DNA of 64,000 nucleotides from Acidobacteriaceae bacterium (GCA_025356095.1 JANXUR010000048.1:1-64000); one strand, 5' to 3'; shown: positions 18,311 through 27,540, counted from the first letter of the stretch. Notes: generated by a model from the letters alone, not told the origin. Numbers and translations: made by a program.

Positions 18311-19883
18311 CAATCCCAAATTCCTTCCACCGCTGCGTCACTCTTTTTCGCGTCGCTTCATCCATCGTAATCTCATCCGGCCACGGACGCACGAATCCTT
18401 CCGCCGCCCACTTGCGCGTTGCATCAATTCCCATCTTCGACCCGTAGTTCGGCAGCCGCGATGCGTGGTCCAGCGAATCAATCGGCCCCATCGTAAATTG
18501 AATGTCCCGCTCCGGGTCTATATTGTTGAATACCTTCAGTGTAACTTCTGCAACGTTCTGCACATCCACATCTTCATCCACCACCACCACTACCTTGGTA
18601 AACATCGCCTGTCCCAGTGACCAGATTGCGTTCATCACCTTGCGCGCCTGCCCCGGATACGACTTGCGAATACTCACCAACATCAAGTTGTGAAACACGC
18701 CTTCCACCGGCAGATTCACATCCACAATCTCCGGAATCGTCATCCGCATCATGGGCAGGAAGATGCGCTCCACCGCCTTCCCCATGTAGGCATCTTCCAT
18801 CGGAGGCTTGCCCACAATCGTCGTCGCATACACCGGGTCTTTGCGATGCGTGATGCAGGTAACATGCAGCACCGGATACTCGTCTTCCAGCGAATAAAAG
18901 CCGGTGTGGTCGCCAAACGGCCCTTCCGTGCGCAGTTCGTCGAGATTCACATACCCCTCAATCACGATCTCCGCATTCGCCGGAACTTCCAAATCCACCG
19001 TCTCGCACTTCACCAGTTCGACGGGCTTCTGCCGCAAAAATCCCGCCACAATATACTCTTCTACCTCCGGCGGCGCAGGCACAATCGCTGAAAAAGTCAA
19101 CGCCGGATCTGTCCCAATCACCACCGCCACTTCCATCCGTCCCGTAGGACGTTCGCCCTCCGCCAGCCTCGCCCCGCCGCTGGCTCGAGCCATAATATCC
19201 ACCGCTGCCGATTTGCCGAGCGAGTCGCCACCCGTTGTGGCCATCCGCATCCGCTCGCGCATATGCTCCGCCGCCACCTTTTGCCGCTGCCAGTGCACAC
19301 CCGCCGTGGTCGCGTCATACACCTGCATCCGGTACATCCCCATGTTGCGCTTGCCCGTACGCGGGTCACGAGTAATCACGCACGGCAGGGTAATAAAGCG
19401 GCCCCCATCCTGCGGCCAGCATTGCAGCACCGGAAACTCCAGCAGCGAGAAATTTTCCTTCCGGATTACCTCTTTGCACGGGCCTGTCGCCACTGTTTTC
19501 GGAAAGAACTTACCTGCCTCGGCCAGCATCGGCAGCATTTTCACTTTGTCCAGAAACCCTTGCGGCGACTTCACGTCCATGAATCCGCGAATCCGCTCCG
19601 CGATTTCGTCCAGCGAATCCACTTCCAGCGACATCCTCATCCGCCGCTCGGAGCCAAACTGATTAATCAGCACCCGCTGCCCGGGATGGCCTTTCAAATT
19701 TTCAAATAGCAGCGCTTTGCCACCAACCGCACCCGCTTTGTCGCGCGATTTCGACACTCGGTCAGCGATCTCCGCCAACTCCAATATCGGATCCACCTCT
19801 GCCTTGATGCGCGTGAGTTCCCCGGCGCGGTCCAGGGCCTTGATGAAGTCGCGTAAATCGTCGTATGCCAAGCCCGCCTCCAC
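18306..19883 (-). CDS. UbiD-family (de)carboxylase
   Basis: The 525-residue protein belongs to the UbiD family, which uses prenylated FMN to decarboxylate or carboxylate aromatic or alpha,beta-unsaturated acids. Recognised landmarks are LRDFIKALDRAGEL at the start, the conserved block EGPFGDHTGFYSLEDEYPV near residue 320, and GKPPMEDAYMGKAVERIFLP. Length is normal for the family. The start is a GTG at 19883. A UbiX partner, which makes the cofactor, is not in the window. It is divergent from the ketosynthase gene and upstream of a methyltransferase. A role in menaquinone or aromatic acid metabolism is possible, but the substrate is not fixed by sequence. Confidence 0.9.
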   Translation of the reverse strand: MEAGLAYDDLRDFIKALDRAGELTRIKAEVDPILELAEIADRVSKSRDKAGAVGGKALLFENLKGHPGQRVLINQFGSERRMRMSLEVDSLDEIAERIRGFMDVKSPQGFLDKVKMLPMLAEAGKFFPKTVATGPCKEVIRKENFSLLEFPVLQCWPQDGGRFITLPCVITRDPRTGKRNMGMYRMQVYDATTAGVHWQRQKVAAEHMRERMRMATTGGDSLGKSAAVDIMARASGGARLAEGERPTGRMEVAVVIGTDPALTFSAIVPAPPEVEEYIVAGFLRQKPVELVKCETVDLEVPANAEIVIEGYVNLDELRTEGPFGDHTGFYSLEDEYPVLHVTCITHRKDPVYATTIVGKPPMEDAYMGKAVERIFLPMMRMTIPEIVDVNLPVEGVFHNLMLVSIRKSYPGQARKVMNAIWSLGQAMFTKVVVVVDEDVDVQNVAEVTLKVFNNIDPERDIQFTMGPIDSLDHASRLPNYGSKMGIDATRKWAAEGFVRPWPDEITMDEATRKRVTQRWKEFGIE

Positions 19884-20096
19884 AAAATGTTGCTGCCAAA
19901 CTCTCTATTATACGGGCCAAATTAGGGCTTGACCGCTTTCTGCCCCGCCCGCCGGATGCCCGCCACCACATCCGCTTTCCCGCAGATCCCACAATTCCGC
20001 TGACAGGTGGTCGCCATGCAAATCCACGCAGCACCATGCCTCTGGAAAACATTGGGCTTTTCCGCCCGCTTTCCGCTATAGTTGCCACGGAGAACT

Positions 20097-21377
20097 ATGA
20101 CTCAGACTTTGACTCGGCCCCTTATCAGGCGACGCGTAGTGATCACCGGCATGGGTTGCGTCAGCCCCAACGGCGTCGGCAATCAGAACTTTCAACGCGC
20201 TGCCCTCGCCGGCGAAACCGGCATTGGCCGTATCTCCCACTTCGATCCCAGCGACCTGCCAGTGCAAATTGCAGGCGAAGTGCGTGGCTTCGATGAATTG
20301 CAGTGGGTCACCAAAAAAGAACGCAAGCACGTGTCGCGGGTGCTGCCCTTTGCACTCGCTGCCGCCACAGAGGCCTTTGCCGACGCTGGCATTGTGCCCA
20401 ATTCCCTTCCACTCGAAGAGCGCCGCCGCTTCTCCGTCATCATCGGTTCCGGCGGCGGCTCGCACGAATTTCTGGACGAGCAGTACCGCCTGTTTTTTGC
20501 CAAAGAATATAGCAAAATGAGCCTGATGTGCGTCCCCACCGGCGTGATGGGCACTCTGGCCAGCGACCTCAGCATTCGCTTCGACCTCCGTGGCGCCAGC
20601 CACGTAATCACCACCGGCTGCACCTCTTCCACTGACGCCTTTGGCTACGCGCTGCGCAGCATTCAATCCGGACGAACCGACATGGTACTGAGCGGCGGTG
20701 CCGACGCGCCCATCGCCTTCGGCATCATCAAGGGCTTTACCTTGTTGAAAATTATGACCGCCAAATGGAACGCCGAACCTTCGCGCGGCTCGCGGCCATT
20801 CTCCGCCGACCGCGATGGCTTTGTCGTCGCCGAAGGCTCATGGATGTTCATCCTAGAAGAATTCGACCACGCCAAAGCACGCGGCGCAAAAATCTACGCC
20901 GAAATCGCGGGCTACGGCTCTACCTGTGAGGCCTTCCATCGGGTGCGTATGCGCGAAGTCGGGGAAGAACCTGCACGCGCCATCGGCATGGCCATGGCCG
21001 ACGCAGGCATCGGCCCCAATGACGTGAACTATGTGAACCTGCACGGCACTTCCACCGAACTCAATGACAAGATTGAAACCAGTGCCCTGAAGCTTGCCCT
21101 TGGCACTGACCGCGCTTATCAGGTGCCGCTCTCCGCTCTCAAGTCACAAATCGGACATCCCCAGGGAGCCTGCGGCTCGGCAGGCGTCGCTGCCACCCTC
21201 ATCGCCATGGAAACCGGGATGATTCCCCCCACCATGAACATAGACGTACCAGACCCCGAATGCGACCTAGACTATGTTCCCAACGTGGCGCGAGCTGCAA
21301 GTATCGAGCACGCAGTGTGTAACTGCATCGCCTTCGGCTCGAAAAACTCAGCCATGGTGCTTCGGAAGATTGGCTAG
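20097..21377 (+). CDS. beta-ketoacyl-ACP synthase (FabF-like)
   Basis: A 426-residue condensing enzyme that joins malonyl-ACP to an acyl chain. The Cys-His-His set is visible: the active-site cysteine in TTGCTSSTDAFGYA near 175, NLHGTST near 315 and SALKSQIGHPQGACGSAG near 350. The ATG at 20097 is chosen because GGAGAA lies just upstream; an ATG fifteen bases earlier lacks this. The nucleophile context GCTSS differs from the ACASG usual in housekeeping FabF, which suggests a specialised synthase (polyketide, aryl polyene or lipid modification). No ACP or reductase gene is beside it. It is divergent from ubiD. Confidence 0.9.
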   Translation: MTQTLTRPLIRRRVVITGMGCVSPNGVGNQNFQRAALAGETGIGRISHFDPSDLPVQIAGEVRGFDELQWVTKKERKHVSRVLPFALAAATEAFADAGIVPNSLPLEERRRFSVIIGSGGGSHEFLDEQYRLFFAKEYSKMSLMCVPTGVMGTLASDLSIRFDLRGASHVITTGCTSSTDAFGYALRSIQSGRTDMVLSGGADAPIAFGIIKGFTLLKIMTAKWNAEPSRGSRPFSADRDGFVVAEGSWMFILEEFDHAKARGAKIYAEIAGYGSTCEAFHRVRMREVGEEPARAIGMAMADAGIGPNDVNYVNLHGTSTELNDKIETSALKLALGTDRAYQVPLSALKSQIGHPQGACGSAGVAATLIAMETGMIPPTMNIDVPDPECDLDYVPNVARAASIEHAVCNCIAFGSKNSAMVLRKIG

Positions 21378-21452
21378 CGAAGAATCGTGTAAGTGCTTAC
21401 CGCTTGTTTGCGGCGACGTGACAGAGACGCGTCTCATTTCGCCGCATCGCTG

Positions 21453-22277
21453 CTACAAGGTTGTGGCATTCCGTACCGTCCCCACCACCACAGCCCACGC
21501 CGCCGACCGCGGATCAATCAGCTCGAAGTGCCCCGCACTCGGCACCTCAATCAGCCGCACCTGCTCGCCTTGCTTCAGCTTGGCCTCGGCATAGCGACGC
21601 GCGAAATCCAGCGGCACCACATCGTCATTTACCCCGTGAATCAGTACCTGCTGCGCCTGCGGAATCTTCAGACGCATGGGGTCGGCTTCGCGATACGCTT
21701 CCGCATCCCCTGCTGCACTCTGCTGCGTACCGCCCCGGGCAAAATCGCCTGCCGCATCATGACTCAACCCAAGTTCGTGGCAGCGCAGCAAGTCGGTAAC
21801 CCCCGCCAGCGACACCACACGCTTCACCGCAGGCTCGTGCCCAGCCAGGCAGAGCGCAAGATGCCCGCCCGCCGAGTGGCCCATTACCACCACCCGTTCC
21901 ATGTCAAAGTGATATTGGTCGGCAATGTGCGGCAGCATGGCAAACGCCGCCCGCACATCGTTCAGACTGCCGGGATATCCGCCGCCAGCATCGCCCACCC
22001 GCCGATATTCGATGTTCCACGTGGCGAACCCGGCGGCCGTCAGTGCCGCGCACAAGTGCCCGGCATGCAGCAAGTCATACTGGTTGCGCCAAAAACCACC
22101 GTGGATGTTCATCACCACGGGATGCCGCTGCCCACGCGACCCTGCCGCGAACTTGTGCCAGAATCCGCCAGGCTTGGGCACGCGCAAGTCAGCAAACTGC
22201 TGCGGCTCGCCGCCATAGTGCAAGCGCGCATCCGCCGCAGGCGGCGTCATGCTGAGGATGTCTTCCGAGTCGAACAT
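21453..22277 (-). CDS. alpha/beta hydrolase, kynurenine-formamidase-like
   Basis: A 274-residue serine hydrolase. It has the oxyanion motif NIHGGFWRNQYD near residue 57, the nucleophile elbow VVMGHSAGGHLAL near 134, a likely acid in HGVNDDVVP near 215 and the histidine in SAGHFELI near 249, so the triad is complete. HGGFW is typical of esterase/lipase and kynurenine formamidase branches. No signal peptide is seen. The Shine-Dalgarno match upstream of the ATG is weak. It converges on the ketosynthase gene and no tryptophan-degradation gene is near, so the substrate is open. Confidence 0.85.
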   Translation of the reverse strand: MFDSEDILSMTPPAADARLHYGGEPQQFADLRVPKPGGFWHKFAAGSRGQRHPVVMNIHGGFWRNQYDLLHAGHLCAALTAAGFATWNIEYRRVGDAGGGYPGSLNDVRAAFAMLPHIADQYHFDMERVVVMGHSAGGHLALCLAGHEPAVKRVVSLAGVTDLLRCHELGLSHDAAGDFARGGTQQSAAGDAEAYREADPMRLKIPQAQQVLIHGVNDDVVPLDFARRYAEAKLKQGEQVRLIEVPSAGHFELIDPRSAAWAVVVGTVRNATTL

Positions 22278-22302
22278 CGCGCGGGCCTGTCTCTTGCTGT
22301 CT

Positions 22303-22551
22303 CTAAGCCTGTTCCTTCAACTTTAGCCGGCTCTTGTTCTCTTCCAGAAACTCTTGGAGCTTGGGCGCCACTTCCATCAAGCGGTTCCATTGCTCGTAAT
22401 ACAGCGTCACCGGAAAGCGTCCCATGCCATAGACGCTGACTGCGCCTTTTTCGCTCACCTTGAAGCTGAGCGCTCCGCCCACTGCCTTGGCTCCAGCCTT
22501 TTCCAGTTCCGCCAGCCGTGCTTTCAGTTCATCATAACTTGGTTCAGACAT
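22303..22551 (-). CDS. small conserved protein of unknown function
   Basis: An 82-residue, highly charged protein starting MSEPSYDELKARLAELEKAG and ending in a lysine-rich helix. I chose the ATG at 22551 since AGGAGAA stands right before it. The middle part, VSEKGAVSVYGMGRFPVTLY, followed by an EQW-containing helix, resembles conserved small proteins I have seen in unrelated bacteria, none with a known role. No membrane segment or metal site is visible. It lies 25 bases upstream of the hydrolase on the same strand and may be co-transcribed with it. Confidence 0.75.
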   Translation of the reverse strand: MSEPSYDELKARLAELEKAGAKAVGGALSFKVSEKGAVSVYGMGRFPVTLYYEQWNRLMEVAPKLQEFLEENKSRLKLKEQA

Positions 22552-22720
22552 TGCATTCTCCTGAGGCTGGCAAACCAGCTCAATCTTTGCTTTACTTTCA
22601 CCATCTATAATTAAGAATAACAAAACACTCTGGGGGAATGTACCTTTTCCCGATATTTATATCTCGTTTATTGTCACTCAGATAGAGCGATTTTCCTGAT
22701 CGGAAGCCCTTGACAGTTTT

Positions 22721-22735
22721 TTCCCGAATTGGGAA
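22721..22735. other. short inverted repeat TTCCC-N5-GGGAA
   Basis: A 5-bp dyad around GAATT in the gap between the small-protein gene and the agmatinase-like gene. It could be an operator or part of a weak 3' structure of the agmatinase-like transcript. There is no T-run after it on the minus strand, so it is not a typical terminator. Confidence 0.3.
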
Positions 22736-22763
22736 TCTCCCCTACCCCGCCAAGTCATCCTCC

Positions 22764-23747
22764 CTACTTCAGCGCTTCCCCCAAAAAATCTAGAATCAGG
22801 CGGTCAGCAGTTTGCGCCGTGCGCCCGCTGGGGTCGCGCATAGGGTTCACCTCTACCACGTCAAACCCCACCACGTGGCCCTTTTTCGCCACCCCTTTCA
22901 GCAATCCATCCATCTGCAAAAACGTCAGTCCTCCCGGCTCATACGTGCCCGTGCCCGGAGTCACGCTCGGATCCATTACATCCACGTCCAACGTTACGTA
23001 GATGTTCTCAGTAGGCTGAATCTGGCTCAGTGCCCACTCGACCCCGTTTTTGTGAATCTTCTCGCTGGTAATAACGATGCTTCCAATCTTGCGCGCGTTG
23101 GTTACCGCCTCAATGTCGTTCGCCAAGCCGCGCATCCCCACCTGAATAATCTTCTTTACGTTCGGCAACTCTTCCGCCGCCCGCCGAATCGGCGACGAAT
23201 GGTCCACATTGCCGGGGCTGCTGGTCCACGTATCCAGGTGCGCGTCAAAATGGATGATGGTCAGCGGCTCGCTATGCGCCTTGATGGATGCGGTGGTAAT
23301 GCTGTGATCACCACCCAGCACTAGCGGAAACGCTCCCCGCGCCTGCACCTCTTGAATCGCTTTGGTCAGATTTTCAAAGGTCTGGCGCGGCACTGTCGGC
23401 GGCACTTCCACGTCGCCGGTATCCACCCAGCGCTTCCCTTTCAATATGTAGCGATCTTCGTCAATCAGGTAGAAGCCATCCAGCAGGTTGTATTGTTTGT
23501 AGTCGCCCGTGGCTTCGCGCAGCGCGCGCGGACCGTAGCGTTCGCCCGGCCATCCCCATGTGCCTTCGTCAAGCGGCACGCCGATTACCGCGATATCCGC
23601 CTCAACCTTCGAGCGGTCGGGTTGATACGGCGCGCTTAGAAACGTGGGAATGCCGGTAAAGGTTTGCATACCGCTCTGCGGAGCTTGCGCCAACGCCACG
23701 CCCGAACTCAAACATCCCGCAATCAAGCCAAGCCATAAACTCTTCAT
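22764..23747 (-). CDS. exported agmatinase/arginase-family ureohydrolase
   Basis: A 327-residue member of the ureohydrolase family, which hydrolyses guanidino compounds (agmatine, arginine, guanidinobutyrate and similar) with a dimanganese centre. Metal-binding motifs are intact: LGGDHSITTAS near 144, HFDAHLDTW near 165 and LDVDVMDPSVTPGTG near 252. The first 20 residues (MKSLWLGLIAGCLSSGVALA) form a clear signal peptide, uncommon in this mostly cytoplasmic family. AAGGCGA precedes the ATG. No urease, polyamine gene or transporter is adjacent; the APC permease lies 10 kb away. Agmatinase-type sequence is seen; substrate and periplasmic location are inferred. Confidence 0.87.
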   Translation of the reverse strand: MKSLWLGLIAGCLSSGVALAQAPQSGMQTFTGIPTFLSAPYQPDRSKVEADIAVIGVPLDEGTWGWPGERYGPRALREATGDYKQYNLLDGFYLIDEDRYILKGKRWVDTGDVEVPPTVPRQTFENLTKAIQEVQARGAFPLVLGGDHSITTASIKAHSEPLTIIHFDAHLDTWTSSPGNVDHSSPIRRAAEELPNVKKIIQVGMRGLANDIEAVTNARKIGSIVITSEKIHKNGVEWALSQIQPTENIYVTLDVDVMDPSVTPGTGTYEPGGLTFLQMDGLLKGVAKKGHVVGFDVVEVNPMRDPSGRTAQTADRLILDFLGEALK

Positions 23748-24145
23748 TCAGTCGCCTTTTCTTAGGTGAAACCAGTTGTCAAACAAATTTCCGGATGTCG
23801 AGGATTACAAACGTAACTTCCGTGTACCAAGATGATTCTGGTCAAGATTAACCACCTGCTATCATAATGAAACGCAAGCAATTCCATCACTCTGGCCACC
23901 GTCACCACGACGGCAGACTCTGAGCGCCGCTAGAGCGCACGAGTCCGCGTTACATCCCTGTCAATTCGTCAGTCGCTAGCCCTCTGCGCCACTCATAGGG
24001 CAGTTCTCGCAAGTTTTTTGCCGATGGAGACTCTACGCCCATCCTGCAATGCTTGCGAACGCACTTGGCGTATTTTTCGGGACGCAGGCACGTTGGCCCC
24101 CGAACCAACCCACCTTTCGCACTTTGAAAGGCGAGAGCAGGGAAA
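23748..24145 (+). other. long 5' region of the first beta-helix protein
   Basis: About 400 bases without a gene between two divergent start codons. A TATCATAAT stretch at 23860-23868 could be a -10 element, but no good -35 was found. Near the 3' end lies a hairpin at 24076-24104 that shares TTCGGGACGC...CCCGAA with the leader of the downstream paralogue. AGCAGGGAAA is the ribosome-binding site. Confidence 0.4.
24076..24104 (+). promoter_or_regulatory. leader hairpin TTCGGGACGC...CCCGAA
   Basis: A 6-bp stem (TTCGGG/CCCGAA) with a 17-base loop beginning ACGC, 41 bases before the start codon of the two-ASH-repeat protein. The same stem and loop start occur at 27437-27458 before its paralogue. 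A regulatory RNA role is only inferred. Confidence 0.4.
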
Positions 24146-26797
24146 ATGATTCTTCACAATCTGGCTGTGATTCGCTTGGCTGCACTGTGTTTGTTTGCAA
24201 CCGCCTTTGCCGCTCCCCTCTTAGGTCAAGCCGCCGTGAATGAAGCGCTTGAAACCAGAACCGTTTACGTTGACGCGGTCACCGGCACAGACTCCAACCC
24301 CGGCACTCAGTCCGCCCCTTACGCCACCATTGGCGCGGGCCTCAGCACCGCCGTCTCAAACAACCGCAGCAGCCTCGGCACCCTAGTCATCGTAAATCCC
24401 GGCACCTATCGTGAAGGCATCACCCTCAACTCCGGTGCGAATGACACCTCTTTGCCGTTCACTTTGCAGGCTGCCACCAGCGGTACCGCCATCGTGAGCG
24501 GCGCAACTCAGTACACCAGTTGGACCGCCTACAGCAAGAACACCAACATCTTCACACACTCGTGGACGAACAATTGGGGCATCTGTTCCACGCAAGGCAA
24601 TGCGGGCGCTCCACCGCAACCGGATATTATGCGCCGCCGCGAAATTGTCATGGTCAACGACACTCCGGTGACTCAGGTGTTGACTCTCGCCGACGTCATC
24701 CAAGGTACCTTTTACGTGGATGAGTCGCTGAATCTAATGTATTTGTGGCCTCTGGCTGGCACCACGCTTTCCTCCGCCGACGTTGAAGTCGGCAACCAGT
24801 CTGGCATGCTTACTTTGAACGGCAAAAGCAACTTCGTAGTGCGTGGCTTGACGTTTCAGTACGATTCCTCCTGCCGCGATGGAGCCGCCGTCACCGTCTC
24901 TGGCACCTCCAGCAACTTCCTGTTCGATAGCGACACCTTCGTTTGGAATAACGCCATGGGGTTGAAGATCAACTACGCGGGCACCAACCTGAGCGTGCTC
25001 AACTCCACCGCCAACCACAACGGCCAAAGTGGCTTTCACGTCACCCAGATCAAGAATTCGCTCTTCCAGAACCTCATCGCCAACTACAACAACTGGCGCG
25101 GCGCGCAAGGCACCGTTTACAACTGGAATGTCGGCGGCTTCCACTCGTTTCAAGGCCACACCGAGACCGTCACCGGTCTGCAGGTTGCCTACAACCTGAC
25201 CTACGGCACACACTGGGATACAGACCACAAGAACGTCACCAACACCGCCATCCAAAACATCAGCAACCTGCTGGTGGGCGACTTCTGGGAGAAAGACGAG
25301 GGCCCAATCACCCTCACCGGCGGCATCAACTGCTACAACGGCCTGGTCTTGGAACCGCTCGCCTTTCCCGGTTCTGGTATCGGGCTGCGCAGCACCGAGA
25401 ACGTGACCATGTCGGGCAACGTTTTCTACAACAATGCCAGCTCCATACTCACCGTTTTGGGAACCCCCGGCGGCGATCCCGTTACCGATTGGGAGACCAA
25501 CCAGTCCTACAACCTCATCACCAGCGGCCTGAACCTGCAAGATAATCTTTTTGACGCGCAAGATACCCAGTACGTGTTTGTGGATCAAGGCTTGGGTGGC
25601 TCCGACTGGTCTACATTCCTCAACGGACAGACCAGCGGACTCCCCGGCTCACCGCGCTTCGCTTCGAATAGCAATACTTGGTGGAACCCTACCACCACCA
25701 GCGCCTATACCGTACCCGCGCCTAGCTCGGGCACAGTGGAAGACTTTGCCGCGTGGAAGAGCCAGACCGGGCAGGATTCACTCTCCCAGTTCACCGCGCC
25801 AGCTACCGACCCCGCCACCACCTGCGCGGTTCCTATCACTGGCTCCACCAGCCCTGACTTTTGGCTCGTTACTCCCACACCCGCAGTCACTGCCGGCGCG
25901 GACGGCAGCGCGCCCGTCAGCTTTGCTGTGAGTCCGCTGGGCTCCTTCTCTGGAAACGTGACTCTTACAACCAACACTTCAGCGGTCGCGGGCCTTACCG
26001 GGAGCTTCACCCCCGCAGTGGTGACCGGTGGCTCGGGCACCACCACCTTCAACTTGGCCAGCACCACCAGCACCAAGGCTGGGACCTATCAGATTCCCAT
26101 CTTTGCCAGCAGCAACGGCAAAGTGCGCAGTGCGACCATCTATGTCACCATCCCGGTGACCAGTCTTCGTTTTTCCGCCTCCACGCTGAACTTCCCCACC
26201 ACGGTGGTCGGCAGCAGCAGCTCTCCGGTTTCGTTCACCATCAAGAACAACGGCAGCAAGAGCATCACCGGGGTTACCTTTACCGTTCCTACTGGCTTTA
26301 CGCAGACCAACAATTGCAGCGCTACCATAAAAACCGGAGTCACCTGCACCGTCAATGTCACCTTCACGCCCTCTTCAGCCAGAACCTTCACCTCAACCCT
26401 TACCGTGACCGATAGCGACGCCTCAAGCCCGCAGTCGGTCACCCTGAATGCAACTTCTGTGCCAGCACCTACGGCTTCCGCCACGCCGGGCTCGCTCAAC
26501 TACGGCAGCGTCAAAACCAGTTCCAGCTCCAGCATGACGGCCACGTTGCAGAATTCCAGCACGACTTCTCCGCTGACGCTCACCAAACTTCTGCTGACAG
26601 GCAGCGCCAGCAACCAATACTCCCAGACCAACGCCTGTCCGCTATCACCGGCGACGTTGGCTCCCCTGGCAAGTTGTACCGTTACGGTGAAGTTCGCGCC
26701 CACATCCACTGGCCTAAAGAGCGCCACGCTGGAGTTTGACAGCAACGTGCACAGCGGTCAGACAACCGTTTCGCTGAGTGGTACAGGAACAAAGTAG
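24146..26797 (+). CDS. secreted beta-helix protein with two ASH-type repeats
   Basis: The 883-residue protein has a signal peptide ending LLGQAAV. Residues about 35-560 resemble right-handed parallel beta-helix proteins: TVYVDAVTGTDSNPGTQSAP and YATIGAGL at the start, typical of DUF1565/pectate-lyase-like folds, then repeated N-rich turns (FLFDSDTFVWNNAMGLKINY). A linker domain follows (about 585-670), then two ASH/choice-of-anchor-type immunoglobulin repeats (about 672-883) with LNFPTTVVGSSSSPVSFTIKN and paired cysteines. It should act outside the cell, perhaps on polysaccharide or as a surface layer; no catalytic residues were identified. A larger paralogue lies 770 bases downstream. Confidence 0.85.
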   Translation: MILHNLAVIRLAALCLFATAFAAPLLGQAAVNEALETRTVYVDAVTGTDSNPGTQSAPYATIGAGLSTAVSNNRSSLGTLVIVNPGTYREGITLNSGANDTSLPFTLQAATSGTAIVSGATQYTSWTAYSKNTNIFTHSWTNNWGICSTQGNAGAPPQPDIMRRREIVMVNDTPVTQVLTLADVIQGTFYVDESLNLMYLWPLAGTTLSSADVEVGNQSGMLTLNGKSNFVVRGLTFQYDSSCRDGAAVTVSGTSSNFLFDSDTFVWNNAMGLKINYAGTNLSVLNSTANHNGQSGFHVTQIKNSLFQNLIANYNNWRGAQGTVYNWNVGGFHSFQGHTETVTGLQVAYNLTYGTHWDTDHKNVTNTAIQNISNLLVGDFWEKDEGPITLTGGINCYNGLVLEPLAFPGSGIGLRSTENVTMSGNVFYNNASSILTVLGTPGGDPVTDWETNQSYNLITSGLNLQDNLFDAQDTQYVFVDQGLGGSDWSTFLNGQTSGLPGSPRFASNSNTWWNPTTTSAYTVPAPSSGTVEDFAAWKSQTGQDSLSQFTAPATDPATTCAVPITGSTSPDFWLVTPTPAVTAGADGSAPVSFAVSPLGSFSGNVTLTTNTSAVAGLTGSFTPAVVTGGSGTTTFNLASTTSTKAGTYQIPIFASSNGKVRSATIYVTIPVTSLRFSASTLNFPTTVVGSSSSPVSFTIKNNGSKSITGVTFTVPTGFTQTNNCSATIKTGVTCTVNVTFTPSSARTFTSTLTVTDSDASSPQSVTLNATSVPAPTASATPGSLNYGSVKTSSSSSMTATLQNSSTTSPLTLTKLLLTGSASNQYSQTNACPLSPATLAPLASCTVTVKFAPTSTGLKSATLEFDSNVHSGQTTVSLSGTGTK

Positions 26798-26816
26798 CAG
26801 GCGCGGTGGCAGACCC

Positions 26817-26852
26817 GCAGTCGCGTCGAATGCAGTCGCGTTGAATGCAGTC
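26817..26852. repeat. 15-bp direct repeat
   Basis: GCAGTCGCGTCGAAT is followed at once by GCAGTCGCGTTGAAT (one mismatch) and a partial third copy GCAGTC. It lies 20 bases after the stop of the first beta-helix gene and has no coding meaning. Confidence 0.8.
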
Positions 26853-26989
26853 TTTGTTTGGGTTCCACCACAACGCCGGCCAACGGGGGCGGAATTACCT
26901 CCACGAACAGGGGAGAAGCTCCGCTCTTACACCCCTAACCACGGCACACCTTTTGGCACCATGCCCCAGACCTTCCTATCCATTCAGAT

Positions 26990-27014
26990 AGGCCGCAGTA
27001 CCGTTTTGCGGCCT
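26990..27014 (+). terminator. probable terminator of the first beta-helix gene
   Basis: An 8-bp stem AGGCCGCA/TGCGGCCT with a 9-base loop is followed by TTCC. It lies 190 bases after the stop codon, and the T-run is short, so termination strength is uncertain. Confidence 0.55.
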
Positions 27015-27436
27015 TTCCAACACTAAGCTGGCAAGGAGATAGCCTCTATATTTACCTTATTTTCATGAACTTACCCCTCTTAGGCACATATCTTGGATTA
27101 TTCTCTGGCTGCGTTGGCAGGGAATGTGCTTTTATACCTGCAACGCAGGCCCTTGGGTGGTTGCTGTGCATTTTGGCTCAGATATCGGGCCGGAAGAAAG
27201 TCTGAGAAGAGAGGAAAGGCCTTAGGGACGAAGTTCTTCGCCAGAAATTGTGCTTTTGGAGAGTAACGCCTCATTATGTCCGATTATGTCCGTTGCACTT
27301 GGAGCCATGTTTCGCCATGATGAAGCTGAACCTTGCACTTATGAAGTCCGGCAGTTTAGATCGGGCACCCCAACGCAACGACATGACTTTGGCTAGGTTT
27401 AGCAGGCAGTCAGGAAAGGTCGGAGCGTAGACCCGC

Positions 27437-27458
27437 CTTCGGGACGCCAAACCCGAAG
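27437..27458 (+). promoter_or_regulatory. leader hairpin CTTCGGGACGC...CCCGAAG
   Basis: A 7-bp perfect stem with the loop ACGCCAAA, 109 bases before the start of the nine-repeat protein. Stem and first loop bases match the hairpin before the upstream paralogue. Confidence 0.4.
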
Positions 27459-27540
27459 TTGGAGAACGCAGTATGAATACCCCGTGCTGAAGCGTCTGGG
27501 AGCTCTCCCCTTCCAGAGGATTCAGCGCTGGCCAACAGTG

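Noticed and set aside
24010-24145. Cyclic-di-GMP (GEMM-like) riboswitch in the leader of the first beta-helix gene
   Set aside because: Only the GGGACGC piece matches; the GCACAGGGCAAACC half and the second helix are missing.
24734-25588. Long minus-strand ORF inside the first beta-helix gene
   Set aside because: It arises from the GC-rich third positions of the sense gene; no ribosome-binding site and a low-complexity Val/Ala/Gly product.
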